Assembly (NCBI RefSeq): GCF_040760075.1
Contig: NZ_CP142884.1
Location: forward strand, 1,736,001 to 1,800,000
Reading direction: 5' to 3'
Source: Sphingobacterium sp. R2
GTDB taxonomy: Bacteria; Bacteroidota; Bacteroidia; Sphingobacteriales; Sphingobacteriaceae
DNA length: 64,000 nt
Below are positions 61,238-64,000 of the stretch, in pieces (positions within the stretch are counted from its first letter, which is position 1; each line of letters starts with the position of its first letter). A model generated the notes under the pieces. That model saw nothing but the letters and a program-made list of their open reading frames with translations, searched no databases and was not told the origin of the DNA. A program made the position numbers and the translations under genes.

Positions 61238-61915
61238 TTAATCATTTAATAAATCAGGACGTCTTTCTTGTGTCCTTTTTAACTGTTGTTCATCTTTCCA
61301 GGCCGCAATTTTTGCTTCGTGACCACTAAGTAGAATAGCTGGTACTTTATGGCCTTTCCACTCTGCAGGGCGTGTATAGATTGGTGCGTCGAGCAATCCA
61401 TCCTGAAATGAATCGGAAAGAGCGGAAGTTTCGTCTGACAATACTCCAGGAATCAATCTGATAATAGCGTCTGTAACAATTGCGGCTGGAAGTTCTCCGC
61501 CAGATAGCACATAGTCACCGACTGAAATCTCTTTTGTTACATAAATATCACGGATACGTTGGTCAATGCCCTTATAATGTCCACAAAGGATCATCATATT
61601 TCCTTTTGTAGATAGTCCGTTCGCAATATCCTGATTGAATGTTTCACCGTCTGGAGTCATGTAGATGATCTCATCGTATACACGTTCGGATTGCAATCGC
61701 TCAATACACTTTGCAAAAGGCTCAATTTGGAGAACCATACCGGATCCGCCGCCGTAGGGATAATCATCGACACTTTTGTGTTTATTGGTTGAATAGTCTC
61801 TTAAGTTGTGAACATGTATTTCAGCCAAACCTTTGTTCTTTGCTCGTTGCAAAATGGAGTGTGCAAATGGACTTTCCAGTAGGTCTGGTAAGACCGTAAT
61901 AATATCAAAACGCAT
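61238..61915 (-). CDS. trmD: tRNA (guanine37-N1)-methyltransferase
   Basis: SPOUT-class enzyme, 225 residues: [17 protein letters not shown] start, [16 protein letters not shown], the trefoil-knot SAM site [14 protein letters not shown] and [29 protein letters not shown], and the C-terminal [22 protein letters not shown] domain for tRNA. Protects against +1 frameshifting by making m1G37. ATG 61915 is used; TATCTTTG lies just 4 nt upstream, and a longer frame to 61930 overlaps it. Divergent from the ABC-F gene. Confidence 0.96.
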   Translation of the reverse strand: MRFDIITVLPDLLESPFAHSILQRAKNKGLAEIHVHNLRDYSTNKHKSVDDYPYGGGSGMVLQIEPFAKCIERLQSERVYDEIIYMTPDGETFNQDIANGLSTKGNMMILCGHYKGIDQRIRDIYVTKEISVGDYVLSGGELPAAIVTDAIIRLIPGVLSDETSALSDSFQDGLLDAPIYTRPAEWKGHKVPAILLSGHEAKIAAWKDEQQLKRTQERRPDLLND

Positions 61916-61919
61916 GGCG

Positions 61920-61927
61920 CAAAGATA
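61920..61927 (-). promoter_or_regulatory. -7 element (TATCTTTG) directly before trmD
   Basis: Perfect TAnnTTTG with 4 nt (CGCC) to ATG 61915; predicts a leaderless trmD transcript. Confidence 0.6.
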
Positions 61928-61968
61928 CACAAAAATGCACCATTGTCTATTTATAAGATTGATTCGCT

Positions 61969-61976
61969 TATCTTTG
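61969..61976 (+). promoter_or_regulatory. -7 element (TATCTTTG) for the ABC-F gene
   Basis: Perfect TAnnTTTG inside the longest possible ABC-F frame, 23 nt before GTG 62000; decides the start codon. It is 41 nt from the divergent trmD element. Confidence 0.6.
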
Positions 61977-61999
61977 TGCCAAAATTAAGTGTATATACA

Positions 62000-63631
62000 G
62001 TGATTGACGTAAATAATATTTCTGTTTCCTTTGGGGGAACAACTCTTTTTTCAGATGTATCTTTCTCCATCAATGAGAATGACAAAATCGCATTGATGGG
62101 AAAAAATGGTGCTGGTAAGTCCACCTTGTTGAAAATTATTGCTGGAGTGGGTAAACCTACGACAGGTAATGTTGCTGGCCCGAAAGATGCCATTATAGCC
62201 TATTTACCGCAACATTTGCTAACAGAGGATAATGTGACTGTTTTTGAGGAAACATCAAAGGCTTTCGAAGAAGTCTATGGTATGCGTGATGAGTTGGAAA
62301 ACCTGAATGAGCAGTTGAATATTCGTACGGATTATGAATCTGATGATTATATGCAATTGATCGAACGTGTGTCGGAATTAAGCGAGAAGTTCTATTCGAT
62401 TGAAGAAGTCAACTATGATGCGGAGGTTGAGAAGGTCTTGAAGGGTCTTGGTTTTGAGCGCACGGATTTTACTAGGCAGACCTCTGAATTTTCTGGCGGC
62501 TGGCGTATGCGCATCGAGTTGGCGAAGATATTACTGAAAAAGCCAGATTTGATTTTATTGGATGAGCCTACCAATCACATGGATATTGAGAGTATTCAAT
62601 GGCTTGAGGATTTTTTGGTCAATTCGGCGAAAGCCGTTATTGTAATCTCGCACGATAGAGCATTTGTTGATAATATTACGAATCGAACCATTGAGGTGAC
62701 GATGGGACGAATTTATGACTATCGTGCCAAGTACAGTCATTATCTGGAATTACGTCAGGAGCGTCGTCAGCATCAGCTAAAAGCGTATGAAGAACAGCAA
62801 CGTTTTATTGCAGACAACCAGGAGTTTATAGACCGTTTTAGGGGTACGTATTCAAAGACTTTGCAAGTACAGTCGCGGGTGAAAATGCTGGAAAAATTGG
62901 AGATTATTGAGATCGATGAGGTGGATACCTCGGCGTTGCGTCTTAAATTTCCGCCATCTCCACGCTCAGGCCAATATCCGGTTATTGTGGAAGATCTGAC
63001 GAAAGCTTATGGCGATCATGTCGTCTTTCAAAAAGCAAATATGGTCATCGAACGTGGTGAAAAGGTCGCTTTTGTCGGAAAGAACGGTGAAGGTAAATCG
63101 ACCATGATCAAAGCAATTATGGGGGAAATAGATTTCGAAGGTACGTTAAAAGTTGGGCACAATGCAAAAATTGGCTATTTCGCACAGAATCAGGCAGCCT
63201 TACTTGATGGTGAAATGACTGTTTTTGATACCATTGATCAAATTGCTGTGGGTGAAGTGCGTGTTAAAATGAAAGATCTTTTAGGAGCCTTCATGTTTAG
63301 CGGCGATGATACAACTAAAAAGGTGAAAGTATTATCTGGAGGGGAGAGAACGCGTCTGGCGATGATAAAATTATTGTTGGAACCGGTCAATGTCTTGATT
63401 CTCGATGAGCCGACCAACCATTTAGATATGAAGACCAAGGACATTATCAAAGATGCTTTAAAAGATTTTGATGGTACTTTGATCCTTGTTTCGCACGACC
63501 GTGACTTTTTGGATGGCTTAGCCGAGAAAGTTTTTGAATTTGGAAACAAGCGTGTGCGTGAGCATTTCGAGGATATCAAAGGTTTCTTGGAATACAAGAA
63601 AATGAGCAGCTTAAAAGATATCGAACGTTAG
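62000..63631 (+). CDS. ABC-F family ATPase (ribosome-associated type)
   Basis: 543 residues, two ABC domains in one chain and no membrane span. Domain 1: Walker A MGKNGAGKSTLLK, signature FSGGWRMRIELAKI, Walker B LILLDEPTNHMDIESIQWL. Linker (~230-310, charged helices LELRQERRQHQLKAYEEQQRF) is the P-site tRNA interaction motif region. Domain 2: FVGKNGEGKSTMIK, LSGGERTRLAMIKLLL, VLILDEPTNHLDMKT. ABC-F proteins act on ribosomes; some give antibiotic resistance, most are housekeeping (YbiT/EttA-like). Start GTG 62000 (MIDVNNISVSFGG); an ATG at 61943 lies upstream of the promoter element. Confidence 0.93.
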   Translation: MIDVNNISVSFGGTTLFSDVSFSINENDKIALMGKNGAGKSTLLKIIAGVGKPTTGNVAGPKDAIIAYLPQHLLTEDNVTVFEETSKAFEEVYGMRDELENLNEQLNIRTDYESDDYMQLIERVSELSEKFYSIEEVNYDAEVEKVLKGLGFERTDFTRQTSEFSGGWRMRIELAKILLKKPDLILLDEPTNHMDIESIQWLEDFLVNSAKAVIVISHDRAFVDNITNRTIEVTMGRIYDYRAKYSHYLELRQERRQHQLKAYEEQQRFIADNQEFIDRFRGTYSKTLQVQSRVKMLEKLEIIEIDEVDTSALRLKFPPSPRSGQYPVIVEDLTKAYGDHVVFQKANMVIERGEKVAFVGKNGEGKSTMIKAIMGEIDFEGTLKVGHNAKIGYFAQNQAALLDGEMTVFDTIDQIAVGEVRVKMKDLLGAFMFSGDDTTKKVKVLSGGERTRLAMIKLLLEPVNVLILDEPTNHLDMKTKDIIKDALKDFDGTLILVSHDRDFLDGLAEKVFEFGNKRVREHFEDIKGFLEYKKMSSLKDIER

Positions 63632-63675
63632 CCTCTAGATAAACGGCATATAAAATCGATAGGGAGTACAGTTTT

Positions 63676-63709
63676 AAAAAGCGGCTTTTATAAAAAGAGC
63701 CGCTTTTTT
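63676..63709. terminator. Terminator between ABC-F gene and gnd
   Basis: AAAAAGCGGCT (63676-63686) and AGCCGCTTTTT (63698-63708) form a perfect stem with A/T runs on both sides, so it can act for both convergent genes. Confidence 0.85.
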
Positions 63710-63752
63710 GCGTTTCAACTGAAGATCCAATGGAATCTTTAAGCATTTTTCT

Positions 63753-64000
63753 TTAATCCCAAAGCGTGTGAAAGATACCTTCCTGATCAATACGTTCATA
63801 GGTATGTGCGCCAAAATAGTCTCGTTGTGCTTGTATAAGATTTGTAGGTAATTTCTCCGATCGGTAGGCATCAAAATAAGCGAGTGCGTTTACGTATCCG
63901 GATACGGGTATCCCGTTTGCGATAGCATCTTTCAATACCTCTCGAACGCTTGCCTGCGTGTTCAGTAGCTTCTGTGCAATGGTGCTATCGAGTAGGATAT
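63753..64000 (-). CDS. gnd: 6-phosphogluconate dehydrogenase, C-terminal part (5' end outside window)
   Basis: The last 82 codons of the gene, running off the window edge. The C-terminal helical domain is recognisable: [35 protein letters not shown] (family: PxPxxSxALxYFDxYR), [18 protein letters not shown] and the closing EGIFHTLWD. Oxidative decarboxylation of 6-phosphogluconate to ribulose 5-phosphate in the pentose phosphate pathway. Confidence 0.95.
   Translation of the reverse strand, partial: ILLDSTIAQKLLNTQASVREVLKDAIANGIPVSGYVNALAYFDAYRSEKLPTNLIQAQRDYFGAHTYERIDQEGIFHTLWD

Noticed and set aside
62000..63631. ABC-F gene as an antibiotic-resistance determinant
   Set aside because: It has no features that separate it from housekeeping ABC-F proteins, and its neighbours are ordinary chromosomal genes.

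Overview
The window comes from a low-GC member of the Bacteroidota, most likely the Sphingobacteriaceae and close to Sphingobacterium. This genus is inferred from gene content and order, not from a database match. The evidence is a PorX-type response regulator, an LpxC-FabZ fusion, several TonB-dependent receptors with carboxypeptidase-like N-terminal domains, a FecI/FecR pair, DUF4374 lipoproteins, and many copies of the Bacteroidota -7 promoter element TAnnTTTG. The window is ordinary chromosome. I see no insertion sequence, prophage, CRISPR array, rRNA or tRNA gene.

Layout. 1-6.9 kb: the end of porX (minus strand), then an HD phosphohydrolase and the lipid A genes lpxD, lpxC-fabZ and lpxA plus an ABC ATPase. 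7-13 kb: efp, a 5-formyl-THF cyclo-ligase, a TPR/LuxR-type regulator, galE and the Kdo transferase waaA. 13-18 kb (minus): a long GAPDH, hemW and an M1 peptidase. 18-23 kb: an unknown membrane protein, an 11-nt periodic inverted repeat array, and a sulfur operon (two YedE halves, a TauE-type permease, a persulfide dioxygenase-rhodanese). 23-30.6 kb: mutY-ssb, pheS, a TetR regulator, rlmD, and envelope proteins including an OmpA-like lipoprotein. 30.9-38 kb: miaB, a sigma-54-type activator, lptE, a TPR protein, secG, groES and groEL. 38-43.5 kb (minus): ggt, a MazG-like gene, dtd, and a TonB receptor that is frameshifted and lies behind a TPP riboswitch. 43.7-48 kb: an amidohydrolase, an acylphosphatase, a flippase, and dusB. 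48-58 kb (minus): an iron-uptake type block of sigma factor, short FecR, lipoprotein, TonB receptor, DUF4374 protein, PepSY protein and a second outer-membrane receptor. 58-61 kb (minus): trpE, a chorismate mutase-like gene, trpG and trpC behind a classical trp attenuator. 61-64 kb: trmD, an ABC-F ATPase, and the end of gnd.

The clearest unlisted element is the trp attenuator. A 25-codon leader ORF has three consecutive Trp codons, a near-perfect promoter, an intrinsic terminator, and a 9-bp antiterminator pairing whose 5' half lies inside the leader ORF. Other points of note are the 11-nt periodic array, the one-base frameshift in a six-G tract of the riboswitch-controlled receptor, and a recurring layout in which the -7 element ends only 4-8 nt before the start codon (lpxD, hemW, M1 peptidase, pheS, rlmD, trpL, trmD). 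That layout predicts leaderless or nearly leaderless mRNAs.

Several start codons here differ from the longest possible reading frame, because a promoter element lies inside the longer frame or because the family's usual N-terminus begins later. This applies to the GAPDH, mutY, pheS, rlmD, dusB, sigma factor, trpE, trmD and ABC-F genes, among others.
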